From contig NZ_BMIB01000001.1 in NCBI RefSeq assembly GCF_014641615.1, positions 372,769 through 436,768 on the forward strand: a stretch of 64,000 bases of DNA, read 5' to 3'. Position 1 is the first letter of the stretch; each line of letters starts with the position of its first letter. The DNA is from Filimonas zeae (GTDB taxonomy: Bacteria > Bacteroidota > Bacteroidia > Chitinophagales > Chitinophagaceae). A program made the position numbers and the translations under genes. The notes under the pieces were generated by a model. The model was not told the origin of the DNA. It made no database searches and saw nothing but the letters and a program-made list of their open reading frames with translations. This document shows, one piece after another, positions 7,502-16,161 of this stretch.

Positions 7502-10500
7502 ATGAATAAAAAGCTTACGACATATTTCCTTGCCTCTGTTTTTTTATCATGCATGGGGCAAGTGAAAGCGCAGGCTACCAAAGCCAACAATGATCCTGAT
7601 GCCGATTTTAAACTGGCAAAGGAACTATATCAGAAAGAGCAGTTCAGTCTTGCCTTTCCGTTGTTTAAAAACCTGGGCAATGGCCGCAACGCCACTTACA
7701 GCGCTATTCCTGTAAGCATGCAGTCAGAAGCAAAGTATTATACAACGGTGTGCGGATTGCGTATGAACGATGCTTCGGCCGAGAAAGAAGCCATTGATTT
7801 TATTGCGTTGGAACATCATAAGCCGCGCATTGAAATGATGTGTTATCACCTGGGCGAGTTCTACTTCAGAAAGCAGGATTATACCAATGCCATTGCTTAT
7901 TATGAAAAGGCAGGTGTAGCCAACTTAAGCAACCGCGAAATAGCGGATGTAAAGTTTCACCAGGCGTACGCTTACTTTACCATGAAGCGCTTTTCTGATG
8001 CCAAACCACTGTTTAACGCCATACGCCAGATACCTTCCGACCCTAATTATATTGATGCTACTTATTACTATGGTTTTATTGCGTTTTACGAAAAGGATTA
8101 TAAAGAGGCCCTTGCTTCTTTTAAAATAGTAGAGAACAAACCGGCTTACCAGAAAATAGTGCCTTATTATGTTACCGAAATTTATTACTTCAGTGGTAAT
8201 AAAGATGAGGCGGTAGCCTACGGCGAAGCAGCACTGGAGCGCGGCGGGCAGTATTACGATATGCAGTTGCGCAAGCTGGTAGGGCATGGGCTGTTTGAAA
8301 AAAGAGAATATGCCAAAGCATTGCCATATCTGGAAACCTATGTAACCAATACAGAAAAGGTACGCCGCGAAGATTTGTACGAGCTTTCTTACTGCTATTA
8401 CGAAGCACAACAGTGGAACAAAGCCATCAATGGTTTTAAAGAGCTGGGTGGTAAAGGCGATTCGCTGGCGCAGAACAGTATGTACCTGCTGGCAGATGCT
8501 TACCTGAAAACCAACCAGAAAGCAGGCGCCAGAAGTGCGTTTTTGTTTTGCGCGCTCAACAGCAGCAATGCCACGCAAAAGGAAATATCTAAATTCCATT
8601 ACGGAAAACTCTCTTACGAACTGGGTTATACCGATGTAGCGCTGAACGAACTGCGCGATTTTATTGTAACCTATCCCAAATCATCTTACAGCAACGAGGC
8701 TAAAGAATTACTGATAAGTGTACTGGCCAATACCAATAACTATAAAGAGGCATTGGCTTTAACAGAAAGTGTAGGCACGGGCAGTGCAACGGTGCAGAAA
8801 GTGTATCCACGCATATTATACGGCCGCGCAGTAGAGCTGGTGAACGATCAGCAACTGGTACAGGCAGATGCACTGCTGAACAAATTGATGGTGGCACCAG
8901 GTAACAGTGCGCAATTGCCTTTTGCTTATTTCTGGAAAGGAGAGATTGCTTACCGTACCAATAAAATTGATTCTGCAGTTACGTATCTGCAAAATTACCT
9001 GAGCCGCTCGCAGACCTATGGTGAGGTAACAGCTACCAACGCACATTATACACTGGGTTACGCTTACCTGCGGCAGGATAGGTACGACCAGGCACTGCAA
9101 AGCTTTGAGCAGGTGGCAACTACCGTATCGCCGGCTTCTTCTGCCATACAGCAGGATGCGTATGTAAGAGGGGCTGACTGCTACTTTATGACGAAGCGTT
9201 ATGCAAAGGCACAGCAGATGTACGAGAATGTATTAAACTACAACCTGCCGGCGGCAGATTATGCGTTATATCAGAAAGGTATTATTGCAGGCGCCAACAA
9301 CAAAACTTCAGAAAAAGTAAGCCTGCTGCAATCGCTGGAAAAACGCTATCCGGCTTCTTCACTTATTCCGGATGCGAATATGGAAATAGCCAATACCTAT
9401 ATGTCGGGCGAAGACTTCCGCAGTGCAGTAGCGCCGCTGAACAAGGTATTGAACGATAAAAAAGCAGCATCTTTAAAACCACAGGCGTATCTGAAACTGG
9501 GCGTATCGTACTTTAACCTGGATAATGATACAGAAGCACTGGGCTATTTTAAAAAGCTGGTATCAGAATATCCCAATGCAGCAGAAAGCGATGCAGCGGT
9601 GGAGTATGTACGTAACATCTTTATCAGCCAGCAAAAGGCGGGCGACTTTGTAGCATTCATGCGCCAGAACGGCAAAAACGTAAGCTATACAGAGGAAGAT
9701 TCTTTAACCTACGCCGCAGCTATTATTCCCTATAATAATAACCAGCGCGATCAGGCATTGCCTGCGCTGGAATCGTACATCAGCCATTTTGCGGATGGGC
9801 GCAATGTGCTGGATGCGCATTATCTGGTAGCGCTGATTTATAACGACCGTAAAGATTATAATAAGGCATTACCACACTACGAGGCCGTAGCGGCTAAAGC
9901 GCCTAACAAATACGCAGAACTGAGCGTGTTACAGGTGGCCCGCATTTACTACTTTGAGCTGAAGGAGTACCAGAAAGCTACCCAATACTTTACCCAACTG
10001 CGTTCTATAGCTGTACAGAGTGAAAACAAACTGGAAGCTATGCGCGGATTGCTGCGTTGCCAGTTTAAACTGCAACAGTGGACAGAAGCAGTGCCGAATG
10101 CGCAGGAACTGTTACAGCAGAAGGGACTGGCTACGGATGACAAAATGATGGCGAATATGATTGTAGCTAAAAGCTACCAGTTTAACAACCAGCAGGACGA
10201 AGCGCTGGCTGCTTACAAAGCCGTGATTGCACTGGGCAAATCGGAATACGCCGCAGAAGCCCGCTACCATGTAGCGGAAATAACCCTGGCAAAGGGTAGC
10301 CTGAAAGATGCGGAAAAACTGGCTTTTGAGGTAATTAATAAAGCAGGTTCTTACGATTACTGGATTACTAAATCATACATTCTGCTGGGTGAAATTTACT
10401 TCCGGCAAAAAGACTACTTCAATGCCGAAGCTACGCTGAAGAGTGTAGTGGAAAATGCTTCTGCAGATGATCTGAAAAAAGAAGCACAGCAAAAGCTGGA

Positions 10501-10552
10501 TGTAGTAGTGGAAGAAAAGAACAGAAACAGCAAAGTGGAACCTCAACAGTAA
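7502..10552 (+). CDS. large periplasmic TPR protein
   Basis: A 1016-residue protein with a signal peptide (cleavage near residue 24, Val-Lys-Ala-Gln) and TPR-like helical repeats along the entire length. Motifs of the form A-x-x-Y/F-x-x-A and G-x-A-Y/Y-x-x-G-E recur from residue 30 to the C-terminus. No enzymatic domain is seen. TPR superhelices of this type bind other proteins. It begins an evident operon: the outer-membrane barrel gene follows after 11 bp and an HU-like protein after a further 2 bp. I infer a periplasmic or outer-membrane-attached scaffold for the barrel protein. It does not carry a lipobox, so any attachment must be indirect. Confidence 0.85.
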   Translation: MNKKLTTYFLASVFLSCMGQVKAQATKANNDPDADFKLAKELYQKEQFSLAFPLFKNLGNGRNATYSAIPVSMQSEAKYYTTVCGLRMNDASAEKEAIDFIALEHHKPRIEMMCYHLGEFYFRKQDYTNAIAYYEKAGVANLSNREIADVKFHQAYAYFTMKRFSDAKPLFNAIRQIPSDPNYIDATYYYGFIAFYEKDYKEALASFKIVENKPAYQKIVPYYVTEIYYFSGNKDEAVAYGEAALERGGQYYDMQLRKLVGHGLFEKREYAKALPYLETYVTNTEKVRREDLYELSYCYYEAQQWNKAINGFKELGGKGDSLAQNSMYLLADAYLKTNQKAGARSAFLFCALNSSNATQKEISKFHYGKLSYELGYTDVALNELRDFIVTYPKSSYSNEAKELLISVLANTNNYKEALALTESVGTGSATVQKVYPRILYGRAVELVNDQQLVQADALLNKLMVAPGNSAQLPFAYFWKGEIAYRTNKIDSAVTYLQNYLSRSQTYGEVTATNAHYTLGYAYLRQDRYDQALQSFEQVATTVSPASSAIQQDAYVRGADCYFMTKRYAKAQQMYENVLNYNLPAADYALYQKGIIAGANNKTSEKVSLLQSLEKRYPASSLIPDANMEIANTYMSGEDFRSAVAPLNKVLNDKKAASLKPQAYLKLGVSYFNLDNDTEALGYFKKLVSEYPNAAESDAAVEYVRNIFISQQKAGDFVAFMRQNGKNVSYTEEDSLTYAAAIIPYNNNQRDQALPALESYISHFADGRNVLDAHYLVALIYNDRKDYNKALPHYEAVAAKAPNKYAELSVLQVARIYYFELKEYQKATQYFTQLRSIAVQSENKLEAMRGLLRCQFKLQQWTEAVPNAQELLQQKGLATDDKMMANMIVAKSYQFNNQQDEALAAYKAVIALGKSEYAAEARYHVAEITLAKGSLKDAEKLAFEVINKAGSYDYWITKSYILLGEIYFRQKDYFNAEATLKSVVENASADDLKKEAQQKLDVVVEEKNRNSKVEPQQ

Positions 10553-10563
10553 ACTGAACAACA

Positions 10564-12330
10564 ATGAAACGTACTATTTTATTTATAATACTGGCGTGTA
10601 GCATAGCGGGCGTGCAGGCGCAGCGAAATAAGCGCAGCACCAAAAGCAAAACCACCCAAAAGCAGGCTGCCAGAAAGCAGACAGCTAAACCTTCTACCCA
10701 ATCTGCCGCAGCTGCCAAAAAAGAAGCAGCGGCTAAGCGGGAGGAGGGGGATACGCTTTCTACCAAAACGGTAGTAATTACCTCTTCTTTTAAACCGGCT
10801 TTGCGCAATGCGGCCAAAGTTAATTTCAGCGCCGCCTCTCCGCTGCCCGATTCTGTGTTGCCAAGGCTGCAATACAAAGTGCCTTCGCAAAACCTGTTTT
10901 TCAGTTATGAACCGGCTGCTTTAAAGCCTATGGCTTTATCTATTGATTCTACCATGCCATGGGAGAACAACCATTATATTAAAGCGGGGTTTGGTAATTA
11001 TACCACGCCTTACCTGCAGGCGGGCTTTGCGTTTGGCGATGGTAAAAAGTCGGTGGTAAATGCGCATCTGCGCCATACCTCTTCTAAAGGCAGTTTGCCT
11101 TTTCAGCAGTTTTCTAAAACAGGGGCAGATGTAATTGGTATTTTCAGCCCTAACGACAATATTGAGTGGGATGGCAAGGTGTATTTTGACAATAATGTAC
11201 AGTACCAATATGGCTTTCCGGAGGCAGATGAAACCAAATTCAGTAAAGACAGCCTGCGCCAACGCTTTACTACCATTGGCCTGAAAGCCGGTTTACGCAA
11301 TAAGCGCGATAATGGTTTTGGCGTAAGCTATCACCCCACACTGGCCTTTAGCCAACTGACAGATAACAAAAAAGGCAGCGAAACCAACTTTATTGTAAAC
11401 GCTCCTTTTTCTAAAACCCTGGTAGATAAATTCTGGTTTAATGTAGGTGTAACCGCAGACATTACCCGTTATAAGAGCGATAGCCTGGCCGATGGTGCTA
11501 TTAATAATAACCTTTTTTATGTATCGCCTGCACTGCAATACAAAAACGAGCATTTTAAAATAAATGGCGGTTTTACCCCTTCATGGGATAACGGCCAGTT
11601 TTACATGCTGCCCGATATTACGGCTGAGCTGAAAGTAAAAGATGAGCGTTTTCTGCTGCAACTGGGCTGGACGGGTTCTTATAACAAAACCACCTACCAG
11701 TCTTTAAGCGCCTTTAACCCCTGGTTACAGCAACCCAAGTTTTTAACCAATGCCCGCATTTACGAGCAGTATGCCGGATTTAAAGGTTCTGCCGGCAGCC
11801 ATTTTACGTACAATGCCCGTGCTTCTTTCATCAAATTTAAAAACCAGCCGCTGTTTGTTAACGATACGCTGAGCGGCCGTTCTTTTGAAATAGTGAATGA
11901 AAGTGATATGACCGGTATTCGCCTGCATGGCGAGCTGGGGTACACTGTGCAGGAGAAGTTTTCGCTGCTGGCTGGCGCAACCTTTACCAAATACAGCAAC
12001 CTTACCGATAATGACCGGGCTTACGGACTGTTACCTTTTGAAATAAATGGAAGTTTGCGCTGGGAAATATTGAAAGATGTGATGTTAAAGAGTGATATTT
12101 ACTTTTGGGATGGCGCACGCTACCGCAATAAGCAATTACAAAGCGGCAAGCTGGATGCAGCGGTGGATTTGAATACAGGAATTGAGTTTGGCGTAATGCC
12201 CCGCCTGAATGTTTGGGTACAGTTTAATAATTTATTGAATAACAAATACCGGCGTTGGAACCAGTACGAAGTATTGGGATTCAATGTTCTGGGAGGAGTT
12301 GTATATTCGTTCGGCAAAAGTTCCAGGTAA
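10564..12330 (+). CDS. outer-membrane beta-barrel protein (TonB-receptor-like, no plug)
   Basis: A 588-residue protein with signal peptide (cleavage near residue 19-20). A low-complexity basic stretch of Lys/Thr/Gln/Ala follows at about residues 21-62, then roughly 500 residues of amphipathic strands rich in aromatic residues and Asn, ending in GGVVYSFGKSSR. This is barrel-like and resembles the C-terminal barrels of TonB-dependent receptors, but there is no recognisable plug domain and no carboxypeptidase-like domain. The basic stretch is unusual just after an export signal; it could contact peptidoglycan or the neighbouring TPR protein. It sits between TPR and HU-like genes with gaps of 11 and 2 bp, implying one transcript and a joint task. 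Confidence 0.8.
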   Translation: MKRTILFIILACSIAGVQAQRNKRSTKSKTTQKQAARKQTAKPSTQSAAAAKKEAAAKREEGDTLSTKTVVITSSFKPALRNAAKVNFSAASPLPDSVLPRLQYKVPSQNLFFSYEPAALKPMALSIDSTMPWENNHYIKAGFGNYTTPYLQAGFAFGDGKKSVVNAHLRHTSSKGSLPFQQFSKTGADVIGIFSPNDNIEWDGKVYFDNNVQYQYGFPEADETKFSKDSLRQRFTTIGLKAGLRNKRDNGFGVSYHPTLAFSQLTDNKKGSETNFIVNAPFSKTLVDKFWFNVGVTADITRYKSDSLADGAINNNLFYVSPALQYKNEHFKINGGFTPSWDNGQFYMLPDITAELKVKDERFLLQLGWTGSYNKTTYQSLSAFNPWLQQPKFLTNARIYEQYAGFKGSAGSHFTYNARASFIKFKNQPLFVNDTLSGRSFEIVNESDMTGIRLHGELGYTVQEKFSLLAGATFTKYSNLTDNDRAYGLLPFEINGSLRWEILKDVMLKSDIYFWDGARYRNKQLQSGKLDAAVDLNTGIEFGVMPRLNVWVQFNNLLNNKYRRWNQYEVLGFNVLGGVVYSFGKSSR

Positions 12331-12332
12331 AG

Positions 12333-12950
12333 ATGTATAATAGCTTATATAAGTATTTGATTTTCAATAAAAAAATGGTTATTCCGGGTATCGGCTCCTT
12401 TACTGTGGAGCATATTCCGGGGCGGCTGGATTTTTTAAATAAACAATTACACTCGCCCATGTCTGTAATCAGGTTCAGCATGGATAAAAATGCGATACCT
12501 GAAAAATCTGTTTACGAATTTCTGGCTGAAGACCTTGCGGTATCTGAAATTGATGCTATTAAGCAGTTTAACGACCTTAGTTTTTACCTGAAAGATGAAC
12601 TGAGCAAGGGGCGTGACGGTGTTTTACCGGGTATTGGCAAGCTGAAAAAGGAGTTTGGCGAGTCTTATTCTTTTACCCCTGAACAGTCTGTAAAGCAATA
12701 TTTTCCTGATACGGTTGCAGAAAGAGTGGTACGTAAAGACGCTACACATGATGTAAAAGTGGGCGAAAACGTACGTTCCAGCAGCGAAATGAAAAAACGC
12801 CTGCAGAAGGATGAAGAGCCGGCGAGGGAAGAAGTAGCTGCTGCCAGCGATAGTGCTGCCGAACCGCATCACGATAAATGGTGGTTATATGCCACTATAC
12901 TGGCTATTGTGGCCTTAATAGCGCTGATATACTACTTTAAAGTACACTAG
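12333..12950 (+). CDS. membrane-anchored tandem HU-CCDC81-like domain protein
   Basis: A 205-residue protein. The ATG at 12333 is chosen; an upstream in-frame start would overlap the barrel gene. Two HU/IHF-fold halves are suggested by a repeated turn: VIPGIGSF at residues 16-23 and VLPGIGKL at 97-104, each preceded by a helical segment. This is the pattern of the prokaryotic HU-CCDC81 family. Residues 135-180 are charged and probably disordered. Residues about 184-201 form one transmembrane helix, followed by a short tail. With no N-terminal signal, the HU part should stay in the cytoplasm and the C-terminus anchor in the inner membrane. Family relatives in Bacteroidota usually carry a periplasmic SPOR domain after the helix; none is present here. 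Confidence 0.75.
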   Translation: MYNSLYKYLIFNKKMVIPGIGSFTVEHIPGRLDFLNKQLHSPMSVIRFSMDKNAIPEKSVYEFLAEDLAVSEIDAIKQFNDLSFYLKDELSKGRDGVLPGIGKLKKEFGESYSFTPEQSVKQYFPDTVAERVVRKDATHDVKVGENVRSSSEMKKRLQKDEEPAREEVAAASDSAAEPHHDKWWLYATILAIVALIALIYYFKVH

Positions 12951-12967
12951 TACTTATAACTGATAAT

Positions 12968-13005
12968 AAAAAAGCATGAGCTGGTAAACCCACTCATGCT
13001 TTTTT
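12968..13005. terminator. bidirectional terminator
   Basis: Inverted repeat of 13 bp (12968-12980 with 12993-13005), consisting of A6-GCATGAG and CTCATGC-T6, with a 12-base loop. It lies between the convergent HU-like gene and the minus-strand TPR gene. Confidence 0.9.
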
Positions 13006-13045
13006 TATGCGCATACCCCTGCATTGGGCAAGCCGTGTTGTTCTT

Positions 13046-15097
13046 TTATATTTCCAGCGCGCCGCTTTTGCCAAACAGGCGCAATGCCAGCTCTTTGCCC
13101 GTATTTTCTGCTTTGGAAAAGATAAGCCGGTTATTACGTACCATGGGTTTGCCATTGCCACTGCGTACCTGTACAATAGCTTCGTAACGCGTGCCTTTTT
13201 TGGTAAACCTGATAACAGCAGTGGGAATACCCGATAAGGGCTCCTCTTCAAAGCGGATATTACAGCCTTTCAATTCTTTAATTACTGCTTTGGTAACGGC
13301 ATCTTCATCGCCGCTAAAGCTTATAGACAGGGCAGGCGTAATACCACTAAAGGGTATCAGCTGCGGAAAGGTTTCGTACAGGGCGTTGCTGTACAATGCG
13401 GTATTGGCTTTGTCCTGCTTATTACCGGCTTTAATCAGCCCTTCGTATAACCGGCCCATAAACAGCTTTTCATTGGCTGTGTCCAGCATTATACTTCGTT
13501 CCAGTGTATGAAAGTCGTTAAGTGCCTCGTCTTTTTTGCCCTGCTCGTATTTAAACTTAGCTGCAAACAGCGAGAAGTAGCGTTGTATGTTTTCCCGCTT
13601 ATCGGTAGCCAGATAATTCTCGTATTTTTTGAGGAAGAAAGAGGGGCTGAAATCTTTCATCAGAAACCAGGCCTCATCAAAAGTGGTAGTAGCTTCTGAA
13701 CAAAACAGATCGTACACCACCCGGTTACGCTCGGGGTTAAAAGCCAGTTCGTTTACCGTTACATATTCTGTCATCAGCTTTTCGGAGGTATAAGAAGCAA
13801 GCTGATACAACGCTTTGGGGGAGTACCACCAGCCTTTATTCAGAAACTTAAGCTGGTTAATTTTACGGTCAATCAACTGTACCTTCAACAGGTTGGTGGT
13901 AAAGTTGTACTGGCTTTGCGTAAGTGTGGTGCCTATATGTATTTCCCGGAAATTGGCGGCTTTGTTAAGCGCGTGTTCGGCACTATCCAGCTGCCCATCG
14001 TACATATAACTGCGGGCCAGCGCCAGGTTATACCAGCCAAAGCCAGGTGTAGAGCCATTTTGCTGTATAATGTCCTGCGCAGTTTTTATAGCTTCCTGTG
14101 TTTTGCCGCCGTATACACTCAGGATAGGCAGAAAGTAGAAAGGCTCGTGCAGCATGTGGCTGAACGATTTAAACTGGTCGCGTTTATAATATTCTATTGC
14201 ACGGCTAAAGTTGCCTATTTCGGCCTGCATGCTGCCGTAGTTGTTCCACGATACGGCGCCGCGGGCGGCAAGTACATTATAATAGTATTCGCTGCTATCA
14301 TAGTTTTTGTTGTAACAATGCAGCATAGCCATGTAGTAGAAAATGGTAAGCTTATCACTTTCTGCCTGTGAAGGGCCAAACCATAAATCGTTCTGCGCCT
14401 TGTGCTGGCCAATAAACCCCAATCCTTTATAGCAGTACTCAAACGCCATTTTTTCATTTTCTGCCACGCTGTTTTTCAAAAACGGAAAGTTGGCAGAGGT
14501 AAGAAAACGGTTGCGGTGGTAAGTCCATGCCCGGTGGTAATAGGTACCAAAGTAATCTTTCTTAAAACGGTACCTGTCAATTTTATCCAGCAGGGCTATT
14601 ACCTGATCCGGCATTTCCAGGTTGTCGTAGCATTCTTTCAGGGCGTTGTAAATAAAAAACATATCCTGATAGCGCGGCACGTTCTGGGCAAAGTATTCAA
14701 TAGATGAATACATATTACGCATTACGTTGCCGTAGTCTTTCTCCATCAGTGCCAGTGCCTTTTGCAGGGCTGGTATGGCGTTTTTATAACCCAGATAATC
14801 AGAGCTGCGGTCGCATTTATAAATGCCTTCATACATCCAGCCTACATAGTAGGTGCTATCCAGCCTTATAAACTCGCGGCTGCGGGGCAGGGCATCTTTA
14901 TCGGTGGGTTTTACGCCCATACGCTTGGCATCAATTTCATACCGCGCGGCTGCATTGCCCTGTGCCTGTGCAAAGTGAAATGTAAAAAGAAAAAGGCCTG
15001 TACACAGCACAGACAACAGCGCAGACTTTAACCTGCTTACTGTTGCTGCTTTGTGGCAGCCTGTATGGTTTATATGTATCGGTGTATCTGCTTTCAC
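13046..15097 (-). CDS. secreted TPR protein of the MoxR/DUF58 operon
   Basis: A 683-residue protein starting with GTG at 15097. The n-region is long (about 25 residues) before a hydrophobic core and a cleavage site near residue 46 (Gln-Ala-Gln). No ATG lies between this start and the signal core. The mature part consists of helical TPR-like repeats (for example the segment with ALARSYMYDGQLDSAEHAL). The last 100 residues look like a separate small mixed domain that includes PLSGIPTAVIRFTKKG. It is the last gene of the minus-strand operon DUF58 - transglutaminase - MoxR - TPR, 72 bp after moxR. A periplasmic adapter role for the operon is inferred, not shown. Confidence 0.75.
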   Translation of the reverse strand: MKADTPIHINHTGCHKAATVSRLKSALLSVLCTGLFLFTFHFAQAQGNAAARYEIDAKRMGVKPTDKDALPRSREFIRLDSTYYVGWMYEGIYKCDRSSDYLGYKNAIPALQKALALMEKDYGNVMRNMYSSIEYFAQNVPRYQDMFFIYNALKECYDNLEMPDQVIALLDKIDRYRFKKDYFGTYYHRAWTYHRNRFLTSANFPFLKNSVAENEKMAFEYCYKGLGFIGQHKAQNDLWFGPSQAESDKLTIFYYMAMLHCYNKNYDSSEYYYNVLAARGAVSWNNYGSMQAEIGNFSRAIEYYKRDQFKSFSHMLHEPFYFLPILSVYGGKTQEAIKTAQDIIQQNGSTPGFGWYNLALARSYMYDGQLDSAEHALNKAANFREIHIGTTLTQSQYNFTTNLLKVQLIDRKINQLKFLNKGWWYSPKALYQLASYTSEKLMTEYVTVNELAFNPERNRVVYDLFCSEATTTFDEAWFLMKDFSPSFFLKKYENYLATDKRENIQRYFSLFAAKFKYEQGKKDEALNDFHTLERSIMLDTANEKLFMGRLYEGLIKAGNKQDKANTALYSNALYETFPQLIPFSGITPALSISFSGDEDAVTKAVIKELKGCNIRFEEEPLSGIPTAVIRFTKKGTRYEAIVQVRSGNGKPMVRNNRLIFSKAENTGKELALRLFGKSGALEI

Positions 15098-15169
15098 TTA
15101 CAATAGCTTTAATTAATCGCTTAGCCTGCTGTTGCTTTTCCTGCCTGTATAATACTGCTATGGTGGTGC

Positions 15170-16153
15170 TTAATGGCTCAGCTTTAGTTTACTTAAGCGT
15201 TCCATTTCTTTATTAAGAATAGAGGCCAGTGCTTTTTGTTTGGCTTCTTTGTTACGGTAAATCAGCCTGTGGTCCAGCACAGCAGGGGTAATCAGTTGCA
15301 GATCATCTTCTGTAACAAAAGTTCTGCCCTGTACCAGTGCAAATGCTTTTAAACATTTCAGGAAGGTAATACCGCTACGGGTACTGGCGCCCAGTACAAT
15401 ATCCGGGTGTTTACGCGTTTCAGATACAATGTTTCTTACTGCAATAGTCAGCTCATCATGCAGGTGTACCTGCTGCGCCTGCTGTTGCAGAAGCAATATA
15501 TCTTCCATGTTTAACACCTGCTGCGTATGCTCCAGGTTGTTTTGTATGCCCAGGTAATCTTTATAAATATCCAGTTCGGTAGCTTCATCTACATAACCGA
15601 AATATATTTTCAGGTAAAAGCGGTCTAACTGTGCTGCGGGAAGGGGATAAGTGCCCTCCATTTCCACCGGGTTTTGGGTGGCAATGGTAAAAAACAGCTG
15701 CTCCAGCGGGTACGTGGTTTCGCCTATGGTAATCTGGTTTTCGGCCATACACTCCAGCAGGGCAGATTGTACTTTAGGGGAGGCGCGGTTAATTTCATCA
15801 GCCAGCAGTACGTTACAAAACAGTGGCCCTTTTTTAAACACAAACTCCTTATGCACATCATCAAATATATGCGAGCCTATCAGGTCCATAGGTAACAGGT
15901 CGGGCGTAAACTGTATACGCTTAAAATTCACCTCGCTGTTGTGCTGTTTACCGGCAATGCTATGCGCCAGCGTTTTGGCCATTACCGTTTTACCGGTGCC
16001 GGGGTTATCTTCCATTAATATATGGCCCTTGGCCAGCAGTGCGGTTAATATCAGTTCAATCTGAGGTCTTTTACCACGTATTACCTTTTCAATATTGCCA
16101 ATCAGTAACTGAATATTCTGTAATGCCTGTTCTATAGCTATAGATTGTTCCAT
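15170..16153 (-). CDS. MoxR family AAA+ ATPase
   Basis: A 327-residue AAA+ protein. Walker A is NPGTGKT at residues 50-56; Walker B is VLLADEINRASPKVQ; sensor and arginine-finger region follow (TQNPVEMEGTYPLPAAQLDRF). The C-terminal lid domain has the usual length. MoxR ATPases are cytoplasmic chaperones that remodel or help mature partner complexes, often those with a VWA or DUF58 protein. The gene sits in one operon with a DUF58 and a transglutaminase protein, the standard company for one MoxR lineage, though here it follows its partners instead of preceding them. Confidence 0.95.
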   Translation of the reverse strand: MEQSIAIEQALQNIQLLIGNIEKVIRGKRPQIELILTALLAKGHILMEDNPGTGKTVMAKTLAHSIAGKQHNSEVNFKRIQFTPDLLPMDLIGSHIFDDVHKEFVFKKGPLFCNVLLADEINRASPKVQSALLECMAENQITIGETTYPLEQLFFTIATQNPVEMEGTYPLPAAQLDRFYLKIYFGYVDEATELDIYKDYLGIQNNLEHTQQVLNMEDILLLQQQAQQVHLHDELTIAVRNIVSETRKHPDIVLGASTRSGITFLKCLKAFALVQGRTFVTEDDLQLITPAVLDHRLIYRNKEAKQKALASILNKEMERLSKLKLSH

Positions 16154-16161
16154 TGCTTCTG

